In this document: piece after piece, positions 25,503 to 33,682 of the stretch
Numbering within the stretch: the stretch's first letter is position 1
Layout: each line of letters begins with the position of its first letter
From: Tianweitania populi
GTDB lineage: Bacteria > Pseudomonadota > Alphaproteobacteria > Rhizobiales > Rhizobiaceae
Assembly (NCBI RefSeq): GCF_014652875.1
Contig: NZ_BMZQ01000001.1
Span: forward strand, 682,001-746,000
Length of the DNA stretch: 64,000 nucleotides
Reading direction: 5' to 3'
Made by a program: the position numbers and the translations under genes
The notes under the pieces: model-generated
The model's database searches: none
The model's input: the letters and a program-made list of their open reading frames with translations, nothing else
Told to the model about the DNA's origin: nothing

Positions 25503-27341
25503 ATGCCTGCTTATCGCTCCCGCACCACCACCCACGGTCGCAACATGGCCGGCGCTCGCGGCCTTTGGCGCGCGACAGGCATGAAGGACAGCGATTTCGG
25601 CAAGCCCATTATTGCCGTGGTCAACTCGTTCACGCAGTTCGTGCCGGGCCACGTCCATCTGAAGGATCTCGGTCAGCTTGTTGCCCGCGAGATTGAAGCG
25701 GCCGGTGGTGTCGCCAAGGAGTTCAACACGATCGCCGTCGACGACGGCATCGCGATGGGCCATGACGGCATGCTGTATTCACTGCCGTCGCGCGAGCTGA
25801 TCGCCGATAGCGTGGAATACATGGTCAACGCGCATTGCGCCGACGCCATGGTCTGCATTTCCAATTGCGACAAGATTACGCCGGGCATGCTGATGGCTGC
25901 GATGCGGCTGAACATTCCCGCGGTCTTCGTGTCAGGCGGCCCGATGGAAGCCGGCAAGGTGGTGCTGCAGGGCAAGGAACATGCGCTCGACCTGGTCGAT
26001 GCCATGGTGGCTGCGGCGGACGACCGTGTGTCGGAAGAAGACGTGAAGGTAATCGAGCGCTCGGCTTGCCCGACCTGCGGCTCGTGCTCGGGCATGTTCA
26101 CCGCCAACTCCATGAACTGCCTCACGGAAGCGCTCGGCCTGTCGCTGCCGGGCAACGGCTCGACGCTGGCCACCCATGCCGACCGCAAGCGCCTGTTCGT
26201 CGAAGCCGGCCACTTGGCCGTAGATCTCTGCCAGCGCTATTACGAGCAGGACGACGACAGCGTGCTGCCGCGCAACGTCGCCAACCGCAAGGCGTTCGAG
26301 AACGCCATGACGCTGGACATCGCGATGGGTGGTTCGACCAACACCGTGCTGCACATTCTGGCGACGGCGCATGAAGGCAAGATCGACTTCACGATGGACG
26401 ACATCGACGCGCTGTCGCGCCGCGTGCCGGTTCTCTGCAAGGTCGCGCCGGCCAAGAACGATGTGCATATGGAAGACGTCCACCGCGCCGGCGGCATCAT
26501 GGCGATCCTTGGCCAGCTCGACAAAGCGGGCTTGATCAATCGTGACAGCCCGACCGTGCATAGCGGCACCATCGGCAATGCGATCGACCGCTGGGATATT
26601 TCGCGCACCACGCAGGACAATGTCCGCAACTTTTATATGGCGGCTCCCGGCGGTGTGCCCACGCAGACCGCCTTCAGCCAGGATCGCCGCTGGAACGACC
26701 TCGATCTCGACCGCGAGACCGGCGTCATTCGCAGCGCCGAGCATCCATTCTCCAGGGACGGCGGGCTGGCCGTGCTCAAGGGCAACATTGCGTTGGATGG
26801 CTGCGTCGTGAAGACGGCTGGCGTCGACGAGTCCATCCTCAAGTTCACCGGGCCGGCCAAGGTCTATGAGAGCCAGGATGCGGCGGTGAAGGCGATCCTC
26901 AGCAATGAGGTGAAGGCGGGCGATGTCGTGGTCATCACCTATGAAGGCCCGCGCGGCGGTCCCGGCATGCAGGAAATGCTGTATCCGACCAGCTACCTGA
27001 AATCGAAAGGCTTGGGCGCGGCCTGCGCCCTGCTGACCGATGGCCGTTTCTCAGGCGGCACGTCGGGCCTTTCGATCGGCCACGTTTCGCCGGAAGCAGC
27101 CGAAGGCGGCTTGATTGGGCTCGTTCGGGAAGGCGACCAGATCGCAATCGATATTCCGAACCGCACGATCGACCTTCTGGTGGATCAGGCGGAACTCGAT
27201 CAGCGCCGGGCCCAGCAGGACCAGTTCGGCTGGAAGCCGTCGCAGAAGCGCAAGCGCCAAGTCTCCGATGCCCTTCGTGCCTACGCGCATTTCACCACGA
27301 GTGCCGCCCGAGGCGCTGTTCGCGTGGTTCCCGAAGAGTAA
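25503..27341 (+). CDS. ilvD: Dihydroxy-acid dehydratase
   Basis: Iron-sulfur enzyme of valine, leucine and isoleucine synthesis, converting 2,3-dihydroxy acids to 2-oxo acids. 612 residues. Cluster cysteines lie in [12 protein letters not shown] and [12 protein letters not shown]. Other family blocks are [19 protein letters not shown] and [14 protein letters not shown]. The length matches the E. coli-type enzyme. It functions with ilvA (11677) in the same pathway but stands apart from it. Confidence 0.97.
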   Translation: MPAYRSRTTTHGRNMAGARGLWRATGMKDSDFGKPIIAVVNSFTQFVPGHVHLKDLGQLVAREIEAAGGVAKEFNTIAVDDGIAMGHDGMLYSLPSRELIADSVEYMVNAHCADAMVCISNCDKITPGMLMAAMRLNIPAVFVSGGPMEAGKVVLQGKEHALDLVDAMVAAADDRVSEEDVKVIERSACPTCGSCSGMFTANSMNCLTEALGLSLPGNGSTLATHADRKRLFVEAGHLAVDLCQRYYEQDDDSVLPRNVANRKAFENAMTLDIAMGGSTNTVLHILATAHEGKIDFTMDDIDALSRRVPVLCKVAPAKNDVHMEDVHRAGGIMAILGQLDKAGLINRDSPTVHSGTIGNAIDRWDISRTTQDNVRNFYMAAPGGVPTQTAFSQDRRWNDLDLDRETGVIRSAEHPFSRDGGLAVLKGNIALDGCVVKTAGVDESILKFTGPAKVYESQDAAVKAILSNEVKAGDVVVITYEGPRGGPGMQEMLYPTSYLKSKGLGAACALLTDGRFSGGTSGLSIGHVSPEAAEGGLIGLVREGDQIAIDIPNRTIDLLVDQAELDQRRAQQDQFGWKPSQKRKRQVSDALRAYAHFTTSAARGAVRVVPEE

Positions 27342-27361
27342 AGATCTCCGCATATTAGAAG

Positions 27362-27388
27362 AAGGGCCGCAGCAATGCGGCCTTTCTG
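27362..27388 (+). terminator. Intrinsic terminator of ilvD
   Basis: Stem GGCCGC (27365-27370) / GCGGCC (27377-27382), flanked by AAG and CTTT so that the stem extends, then TTTCT. It begins about 20 bases after the ilvD stop. Confidence 0.8.
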
Positions 27389-27678
27389 CTTTCTGGCCTG
27401 TAAAACCCTCGTGCTCATCTCGTTGCGATTCAGCAACACTCCTTTGACCAACCTCGTCTATACCTGCTGCCGGGGAACACACGCCCATTTCCTGCCATAA
27501 ACCCGGCGCACCTCGGAACCTGTTCGATCGTGCAAAGGGGGCTTGGCTCGATCGGCGTATGCCGCACTTTGCGGCCGGGGTAGGTATGAACGCACGAGTA
27601 GTATCAGGGTTGTGTTTTGCGCATTCGGGTGCGGCTCATGCTGCTGTCCGCATGTCCGCTTCGACCTTTGCGTCAGTG
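27389..27678 (+). other. Upstream region of exoR without a clear gene
   Basis: About 290 bases with no supported gene. The exoR reading frame is open back to 27559, and in-frame ATGs at 27559, 27586 and 27652 exist. The residues they would add do not resemble a signal peptide, so I treat the stretch as leader and promoter. I found no confident -35/-10 pair. Confidence 0.5.
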
Positions 27679-28497
27679 ATGAACAAGCGGCCGCGCAGGG
27701 TACCTGCGGGCGCGACGCGGGCATTCCTGCTCGCGGCGGCGGTTGCTTGCGGGTCCTTTGCCGGAACGGGGACGGCACGCGCTTTGGACGAGAAGAAGGT
27801 GGTTGAGCCGGGCTCAAGCCCGTGGGCCGTCTTCAAGTTCGGCTTTTCCGCTTACAAGAGCGGCCACAAGGACCAAGCCGTCGAAGCCTATCGCTATGCC
27901 GCCGAAAACGGCCAGATCGGCGCTCAGTGGAAACTGGCGCGCATGTATGCCGAAGGCGACGGCGTCGGCCGCGACGATTACCAGGCCTTCAAGTTCTTCT
28001 CCGAGATCGCGCGCCAGGAAGTCGAGCCCGGCAGCCCGGAAGACACCTACATCTCGGACGCACTGGTTGCGCTCGGCCGCTACCTGAAGTCCGGCATTCC
28101 CGGCAGCCCGGTCGATGCCGACCTTTCGGCGGCCAATGATTATTACATGCGTGCCGCCGCGACCTATCGCAATCCGGACGCGCAATATGAAGTCGGCAAG
28201 ATGTATCTGCAGGGCGATGGCGTTCGCTCGAACATCCGTCAGGCCGGACGCTGGCTGCAGCTTGCAGCCGAAAAGGGCCATGCCGGCGCGCAGGCCACGC
28301 TGGGCAATCTGCTGTTCCACAGCGGCAAGGTCACGCGCGGACTGGCGATGATGACGGCCGCTCTTGAGCGCGCCGCGCCGACGGACCAGCCCTGGATTCG
28401 CGGCATGCAGGAAGAGGCGTTCGCGCTTGCCGACGAACGGGATCGTCGCAATGCGATCCTCCTTGCGCAGGACATGCTGACCAAGGGTTCACGGTAG
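27679..28497 (+). CDS. exoR: Periplasmic regulator ExoR (Sel1-repeat protein)
   Basis: 272 residues from the ATG at 27679. A signal peptide (basic MNKRPRR, hydrophobic core, cut near ARA/LDEK) is followed by Sel1/TPR-like repeats such as AQWKLARMYAEGDGVGRDDY and AQYEVGKMYLQGDGVRSNIR. The block SPWAVFKFGFSAYKSGHKDQ is close to Sinorhizobium ExoR as I remember it. In that species ExoR binds the periplasmic part of the sensor ExoS/ChvG and holds the ChvI pathway off; loss turns on succinoglycan and stress genes. A similar role is inferred. chvG/chvI are not in the window. Confidence 0.86.
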   Translation: MNKRPRRVPAGATRAFLLAAAVACGSFAGTGTARALDEKKVVEPGSSPWAVFKFGFSAYKSGHKDQAVEAYRYAAENGQIGAQWKLARMYAEGDGVGRDDYQAFKFFSEIARQEVEPGSPEDTYISDALVALGRYLKSGIPGSPVDADLSAANDYYMRAAATYRNPDAQYEVGKMYLQGDGVRSNIRQAGRWLQLAAEKGHAGAQATLGNLLFHSGKVTRGLAMMTAALERAAPTDQPWIRGMQEEAFALADERDRRNAILLAQDMLTKGSR

Positions 28498-28501
28498 AAA
28501 C

Positions 28502-28529
28502 AAAGAGCGGGCTTTGACCCGCTCTTTTC
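28502..28529. terminator. Bidirectional terminator between exoR and purB
   Basis: AAAGAGCGGG (28502-28511), a 6-base loop, then CCCGCTCTTTTCT. The perfect stem ends in T-runs on both strands, and the genes on either side converge. Confidence 0.9.
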
Positions 28530-28553
28530 TTATCCGGTCCGTGCGTCCGGCTT

Positions 28554-29855
28554 TCAGCCGAACACGCGCTTGAAGACCGTGTCCACATGCTTGGTGTGGT
28601 AGCCGAGATCGAACTTCTCGCGGATCTCTTCTTCCGACAGCGCCGCCCGCACTTCCGTGTCGGCCAGAAGCTCTTCCAAGAAGTCAGCGCCCTTTTCCCA
28701 GACCTTCATCGCGTTGCGCTGCACGAGGCGATAAGCGTCCTCGCGGCTGGTGCCGGCCTGGGTGAGTGCCAGAAGCACGCGCTGGCTCATCACCAGTCCC
28801 TTGAACTTGTTCATGTTCTTCAACATGTTCTCAGGGTAGATCACCAGCTTCTCGACCACGCCGGCAAGGCGGTTCAGCGCGAAATCGAGCGTCACGGTCG
28901 TATCCGGGCCGATGGCGCGCTCGACGCTGGAATGGCTGATGTCGCGCTCGTGCCAGAGCGCCACATTTTCCAACGCAGGCACGACTGACATGCGCACAAG
29001 GCGGGCGAGGCCCGTCAGGTTTTCGGTGAGCACGGGGTTGCGCTTGTGCGGCATCGCGGACGAGCCCTTCTGACCAGGCGAGAAGAACTCTTCCGCTTCC
29101 AGAACCTCGGTGCGCTGCATGTGACGGATTTCAATCGCGACATTCTCGATCGAGGAGGCGATGACGCCAAGCGTCGCGAAATACATCGCATGGCGGTCCC
29201 GCGGGATCACCTGCGTGGACACAGGTTCGGCGGTCAGACCCATGGCCTCGGCGACATGCTCTTCGACACGCGGATCGATATTGGCGAATGTGCCGACGGC
29301 GCCGGAAATCGCGCAGGTGGCGATTTCTTCGCGCGCGGCCAGGAGCCGTACCTTGTTGCGGTTCATCTCGGCATAGAAGCGCGCGAAGGTGAGACCCATC
29401 GTGGTCGGCTCGGCATGAATGCCGTGGCTGCGTCCGATGCGAACACTGTCCTTGTGTTCGAAAGCGCGGGCCTTCAGCGCGGCAAGGACTCGGTCGAGAC
29501 CGGCAAGCAGAATGTCGGTGGCGCGCACCAGCTGGATGTTCAACGTCGTGTCGAGCACGTCAGACGAGGTCATGCCCTGATGGATGAAGCGCGAGTCCGG
29601 GCCGACGAATTCCGCGAGATGGGTCAGGAAGGCGATGACGTCATGCTTGGTGACGGCCTCGATTTCGTCGATCCGGGCGACGTCGAAGGTGGCCGCGTTG
29701 CCTTTTTCCCAGATGGTCGCGGCAGCTTCCTTCGGGATGACGCCGAGTTCGGCCAAAGCGTCACACGCATGCGCCTCGATCTCGAACCAGATCCGGAACT
29801 TGGTCTCAGGCGACCAGATCGAGACCATTTCCGGACGGGAATAACGCGGGATCAT
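28554..29855 (-). CDS. purB: Adenylosuccinate lyase
   Basis: Purine synthesis enzyme that splits SAICAR and adenylosuccinate, releasing fumarate. 433 residues. The fumarase/aspartase superfamily signature is GSSAMPHKRNPVL. Other conserved parts are the N-terminal MIPRYSRPEM, FIHQGMTSSDVLDTTL and GRSHGIHAEPTT with the catalytic His. It stands alone on the minus strand. Confidence 0.97.
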   Translation of the reverse strand: MIPRYSRPEMVSIWSPETKFRIWFEIEAHACDALAELGVIPKEAAATIWEKGNAATFDVARIDEIEAVTKHDVIAFLTHLAEFVGPDSRFIHQGMTSSDVLDTTLNIQLVRATDILLAGLDRVLAALKARAFEHKDSVRIGRSHGIHAEPTTMGLTFARFYAEMNRNKVRLLAAREEIATCAISGAVGTFANIDPRVEEHVAEAMGLTAEPVSTQVIPRDRHAMYFATLGVIASSIENVAIEIRHMQRTEVLEAEEFFSPGQKGSSAMPHKRNPVLTENLTGLARLVRMSVVPALENVALWHERDISHSSVERAIGPDTTVTLDFALNRLAGVVEKLVIYPENMLKNMNKFKGLVMSQRVLLALTQAGTSREDAYRLVQRNAMKVWEKGADFLEELLADTEVRAALSEEEIREKFDLGYHTKHVDTVFKRVFG

Positions 29856-29906
29856 GCGGGACCTCTTGGAAGCAAAAGCGGGCTCTACCAGAGTGCGCCG
29901 CGTGGC

Positions 29907-30923
29907 TCAATGTTGGCCGTACAAGCGTCCCCAACTCGGCATGAGGTCACCGGCAGCTTCGGTAGCCGCATGAACGCCGCGTGCGATTGCCCGCGCCATG
30001 GTGGATGCGGCGGCGGCGTAGAACGCGATGGCGTCTTCAGGCGTGACGGGAGAGGTCTCGGCACCGGTCGCAAGCGCAAACACGAGATCGCCATCCATGG
30101 GCGTATGCGACGGCCAGATTGCACGGGAAAAGCCGTCATGCGCCGCAATCGCCAGCCGCTTGGCGGATGCCTTCGTGAGCGCGGCGTCGGTGGCGATGAT
30201 GGCGATCGTGGTGGCTTCCACCGGCTGCGGATCGCGGAACTTCAGGCGCACGGCACTGGCATCGGCGGGCAGGGGCTGCGGGTAGGGCACGCCAGCGAAC
30301 TCGCCGTTCATCTCGAAGGGTGCCGCCCAGAATGCGCCGCGGTCGCCGACCGTCACACCACCCATCGCGTTCACTGCGACCAGCGCTGACACCGTGTGGC
30401 CACTCGGCAGAACAGTGGAAGCGGAACCGAGGCCACCTTTGAGGCCGGCGGTGAGGCATCCAATGCCGGCTCCGGCCGTACCGAGCGCGAAGTGGTCCGA
30501 CGCGTTCTGTGCGGCCTCGTAGCCGAAGTCGCGATAGGGCGGGTAGCGGCCCCAATCCTTGTTGCCGCCATTGGCAAGGTCGAACAGGATCGCTGCTGGA
30601 ACGATCGGGACCACGGCGTCGCGCACCTGGAAGCCGATGCCCTGTTCACGCAACGCGGCCTGCACACCCGACGCGGCATCAAGGCCGAAGGCCGAGCCGC
30701 CGGAAAGCACCAGCGCGTTGATCGTCTCGACGGAATTATGCGGCTCGAGCAGATCGGTTTCGCGCGTGCCCGGCGCACCGCCAAGCACTTGAACGGCGGC
30801 AACGGAGGGTTGGTCGCAGATCACCACCGTCGTGCCCGAGTTCAGGCCGAGATCACCCGCATGGCCGACGCGCAGCCCTGCAACATCCGTGAGCAGGTTA
30901 CGCGGGCCGGGGCGGAGGGTCAC
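29907..30923 (-). CDS. P1 family peptidase (DmpA/aminopeptidase-esterase type)
   Basis: 338 residues starting with GTG at 30923, whose first codon overlaps the stop of the preceding gene (GTGA). N-terminal nucleophile hydrolase of the DmpA/L-aminopeptidase family, recognised from TDVAGLRVGHAGD, ALVLSGGSAFGLDAASGVQA, TAGLKGGLGSAS and the cleavage-site region EATTIAIIATDAALTK, where the new N-terminal Thr would be the nucleophile. It hydrolyses amides or small peptides of unknown identity. Coupling to an ABC-type binding protein suggests the two handle the same imported compound. Confidence 0.88.
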   Translation of the reverse strand: MTLRPGPRNLLTDVAGLRVGHAGDLGLNSGTTVVICDQPSVAAVQVLGGAPGTRETDLLEPHNSVETINALVLSGGSAFGLDAASGVQAALREQGIGFQVRDAVVPIVPAAILFDLANGGNKDWGRYPPYRDFGYEAAQNASDHFALGTAGAGIGCLTAGLKGGLGSASTVLPSGHTVSALVAVNAMGGVTVGDRGAFWAAPFEMNGEFAGVPYPQPLPADASAVRLKFRDPQPVEATTIAIIATDAALTKASAKRLAIAAHDGFSRAIWPSHTPMDGDLVFALATGAETSPVTPEDAIAFYAAAASTMARAIARGVHAATEAAGDLMPSWGRLYGQH

Positions 30924-32011
30924 GGGTTCAACCCTACGAACTGCGAGCCGTCGAAGCGGTAGAGGCGGTATAGATTGGCGGCGAGATCGCCTTTTTCGCT
31001 GAAGCGAATTGTGCCAATCGCAGTAGAGAAAGTTTCGGTGTCGATAATGCTGCGCGGGGGCTCGCCCTTGGCTTTCGCATCCGCAATCGCCTTGGCTGCA
31101 ATCTCGATTGCGGCGTAGCTTGGCATGACATAGCCGTCCGGCTCGATGTTCGCGGAGCGAAGCTGCAGCAGCGTCTCCGTGGTGGCTTCCGTGGACCAGT
31201 CCGGCGGCGCGATCATCAGCGTGCCGACGGCAGGCGTGGTGTTGACGGTGGCGGCCCGCAGAGCCTCGCCGCCGGCAAGAATGAGATCGTAATCGATTTG
31301 CTTGGCGTCGCGGCCCATGATCGCGACATCCTCGCGATCGCCGCCAACGAACACATGCGTGGCACCGGCGCGCTTCAAGCGACCGATCAAGCCGACCTGG
31401 TTCTCCAGCTGCGGCCGGTAGGTGTCGACGAAGACCGGCTTCAAACCGGTTGCTTCGGCAGCGGCGCGAAAACTTTCCGCGAGATTGCGGCCATAGATCG
31501 TACCGTCGTCCACGATGGCAAACAGCGCTTCGCGCCACAGCGGCAGCAGCAAGGTGGCAAGCGCCTGCTCCTCCGCATCATCGCGCGGTGCAATCCGGTA
31601 GATCGGCCAGCCGGTCTTTTCGCGGGTGTCCGTGAGGCTGTTGATGCGCACGCCGGGCGTGAGGACCGGAATGCCGGCTTGCGAAAGGATGGGCATCGCG
31701 GCGTTGATGGCATCCGTGCACAGGAAGCCGATCACGATGTCTGCTTTCGCTTCGACGAAGCGCTGCGCGGCGGCCGTTCCGCCTTCGGCCGTGCACAGGT
31801 CATCCTGAACGTCGAGCGTGATCGGGCGATCGGTGATTGTCTTTGCCGCAGCCTCGGTGCCTGTGCGCAGTTGCTGGCCGAGCAAGGATGAGGAACCGGA
31901 AAGCGGCGCGGCGAGGCCGATGATATCGGCGCGCGCGGGTGTCACGGCAGCAACGGCGCTGATAGAGAGGAGGCCGGTCAGGAGATGGCGGATTCGACGG
32001 GGCAAGGTCAT
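30920..32011 (-). CDS. ABC transporter substrate-binding protein, branched-chain amino acid (LivJ/K) type
   Basis: 363 residues. A signal peptide of about 28 residues (MTLPRRIRHLLTGLLSIS...ARA) precedes a type I periplasmic-binding fold: IIGLAAPLSGSSSLLGQQL at the start, IVIGFLCTDAINAAMPIL, and THVFVGGDREDVAIMGRDA. It is an orphan: no permease or ATPase gene is near. It is followed by a P1 peptidase overlapping by four bases. The ligand is unknown; amino acid or amide compounds fit the neighbour. Confidence 0.85.
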   Translation of the reverse strand: MTLPRRIRHLLTGLLSISAVAAVTPARADIIGLAAPLSGSSSLLGQQLRTGTEAAAKTITDRPITLDVQDDLCTAEGGTAAAQRFVEAKADIVIGFLCTDAINAAMPILSQAGIPVLTPGVRINSLTDTREKTGWPIYRIAPRDDAEEQALATLLLPLWREALFAIVDDGTIYGRNLAESFRAAAEATGLKPVFVDTYRPQLENQVGLIGRLKRAGATHVFVGGDREDVAIMGRDAKQIDYDLILAGGEALRAATVNTTPAVGTLMIAPPDWSTEATTETLLQLRSANIEPDGYVMPSYAAIEIAAKAIADAKAKGEPPRSIIDTETFSTAIGTIRFSEKGDLAANLYRLYRFDGSQFVGLNP

Positions 32012-32131
32012 GTCCAAAGGCTTGGCACCTCCCTCAGCCCTAAAGCCTGGCTTGGCCGCGTGCAACTGCCTGCCCACAGCTTGCACCGCGCAAGCGGCCG
32101 CCTATATCGCCGGAGAAGGATTGGATACCCC

Positions 32132-32629
32132 GTGCTGAAGCAGAACAAGGTTGAACCCGGCGACTACCGCGAGGCGATGAGCCTGTTTGCGGGTGCTGTT
32201 CATGTCGTGACCACCGACGGTGCGGCCGGACGGCGCGGCACGACGGTGATTGCCGCTTGTTCGGTGTCGGACAGCCCGCCGACGGTTCTGGTTTGCCTCA
32301 ACCGCGCCAGCGCGACGAACGACCTGTTTGTGAAAAACGACGTGTTTGCGTTGAACACGCTGAGCTCTGAACAGATCGACGTATCGCATGCGTTTTCCGG
32401 CCTCACCGGCTTGTCGCAGGACGAGCGCTTCGCGAGCGCGGAGTGGGATACGATCGAGACGGGTGCACCATCGTTGATCGGTGCGCTCGCGACCTTCGAC
32501 TGCCGGATCATCGAAGCCAAGGATGTCGCCACGCATCGCATCCTGTTCGGCAAGGTGACCGGACTGCGCGTCGGCGAAAGCCGCGAGCCGCTGATCTATC
32601 ACGGCCGCACCTATCGCGCGCTGGGCTGA
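32132..32629 (+). CDS. Flavin reductase (RutF/HpaC-like)
   Basis: 165 residues from a GTG start preceded by GGAGAAGGA. FMN-binding split-barrel fold: FAGAVHVVTTDGAAGRRGTT, ACSVSDSPPTVLVCLNR and the C-terminal PLIYHGRTYRALG are family marks. It supplies reduced flavin to a monooxygenase. No partner oxygenase is nearby, and the other rut genes are absent, so the pathway is open. It is divergent from the binding-protein gene. Confidence 0.87.
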   Translation: MLKQNKVEPGDYREAMSLFAGAVHVVTTDGAAGRRGTTVIAACSVSDSPPTVLVCLNRASATNDLFVKNDVFALNTLSSEQIDVSHAFSGLTGLSQDERFASAEWDTIETGAPSLIGALATFDCRIIEAKDVATHRILFGKVTGLRVGESREPLIYHGRTYRALG

Positions 32630-32651
32630 GCGGACGCTGAGGAGCAAACCC

Positions 32652-32984
32652 ATGAACCCGCCGGAAAATCACCGCACCGATCCGCTCGACATCGCTGCTG
32701 CGTGGAGTGCTGAGGGCCGGCAGATCGCGCTTGCGACCGTTGTGGAGACGTGGGGTTCTGCGCCGCGCCAGGCCGGCAGCCAGTTGGTAATCGATGCGGA
32801 AGGGAACTTCGAGGGCTCGGTGTCGGGCGGCTGCGTCGAGGGTGCTGTGATCGCGGAAGCCGTGGATGTGATCGCGTCGGCCAAGCCGCGCATGTTGGAA
32901 TTCGGCGTGGCTGACGAAACCGCCTGGCGCGTCGGCCTATCCTGCGGCGGCCGCATCAAGGTCTACGTCGAGCCGTTGGCCTGA
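32652..32984 (+). CDS. XdhC family protein, N-terminal-type half
   Basis: 110 residues covering only the XdhC/CoxI N-terminal domain. The motif GSAPRQAGSQLVID followed by GNFEGSVSGGCVEGAVI is the family signature, and the Cys in SGGCVEG is the conserved residue. Two bases separate it from the partner gene downstream. XdhC proteins bind molybdenum cofactor, help its sulfuration and insert it in xanthine-dehydrogenase-type enzymes. Confidence 0.9.
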   Translation: MNPPENHRTDPLDIAAAWSAEGRQIALATVVETWGSAPRQAGSQLVIDAEGNFEGSVSGGCVEGAVIAEAVDVIASAKPRMLEFGVADETAWRVGLSCGGRIKVYVEPLA

Positions 32985-32986
32985 TC

Positions 32987-33682
32987 GTGGAACGCGCGCT
33001 GCTCCTTAGCCTGAACGAGGAACGCCGCGCGCGGCGGGCCGCGATCGTCGTGACCGATCTGGAGACTGGGAGCGGACGGCTGGTTCGCCAGGCTGAGGCT
33101 TTGCAGGACCCGCTTGATGAAGCGCTGCGCGAAGGTTTTCGCTCGGGCAAATCTCGGCAGATCGAGAGTGACGGGCGCACGTTTTTCCTGAACGTCCATC
33201 TGCCGTCTCCAAGGCTGGTAGTGATTGGCGCGGTGCATATCAGCCAGGCGCTGGCGCCGATGGCGAGGATCGCGGGTTTCGAATTGGACGTGATCGATCC
33301 GCGTACCGCCTTCGCGACCCCGGATCGTTTCGCAGGCTCGAACCTTCATGCCGATTGGCCGCAGGAAGTTCTTGCGCGACAACCGCTGGATGCCTTCTGC
33401 GCCCTTGCTGCGCTGACGCATGATCCGAAGATCGACGACTTTCCCTTGCAGGCGGCGTTAGAGGCTGGCTGCTTTTACGTCGGTGCGCTGGGGAGCCGTA
33501 AGACGCATGCGAGACGGCTCGAGCGTCTGGCAGCGAACGGAGTGCCCGAGGACAAGCTTCAGAAGATACGCGCGCCCATTGGCCTCGATATCGGTGCCTC
33601 CAATCCCGCGGAAATTGCGGTGGCTGTGCTTGGCGAGGTTATCGCCGCCTTGCGGGGCAAAGGCCCAGGCGCGGCCGGATGA
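32987..33682 (+). CDS. XdhC family protein, Rossmann-type half
   Basis: 231 residues starting with GTG. The central Rossmann part begins RLVVIGAVHISQALAPMARI and continues IDPRTAFATPDRF, ALTHDPKIDDFPLQAALEAG and YVGALGSRKTHARRLERL, all features of the XdhC C-terminal domain. With the preceding small gene it makes up one full XdhC split into two chains. Its end overlaps the next ORF by four bases. Confidence 0.88.
   Translation: MERALLLSLNEERRARRAAIVVTDLETGSGRLVRQAEALQDPLDEALREGFRSGKSRQIESDGRTFFLNVHLPSPRLVVIGAVHISQALAPMARIAGFELDVIDPRTAFATPDRFAGSNLHADWPQEVLARQPLDAFCALAALTHDPKIDDFPLQAALEAGCFYVGALGSRKTHARRLERLAANGVPEDKLQKIRAPIGLDIGASNPAEIAVAVLGEVIAALRGKGPGAAG

Noticed and set aside
30924-31538. 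N-terminal extension of the P1 peptidase frame
   Set aside because: The extra 205 codons lie over the binding-protein gene in another frame and give a His/Arg/Ser-rich sequence. The GTG at 30923 fits the family N-terminus.
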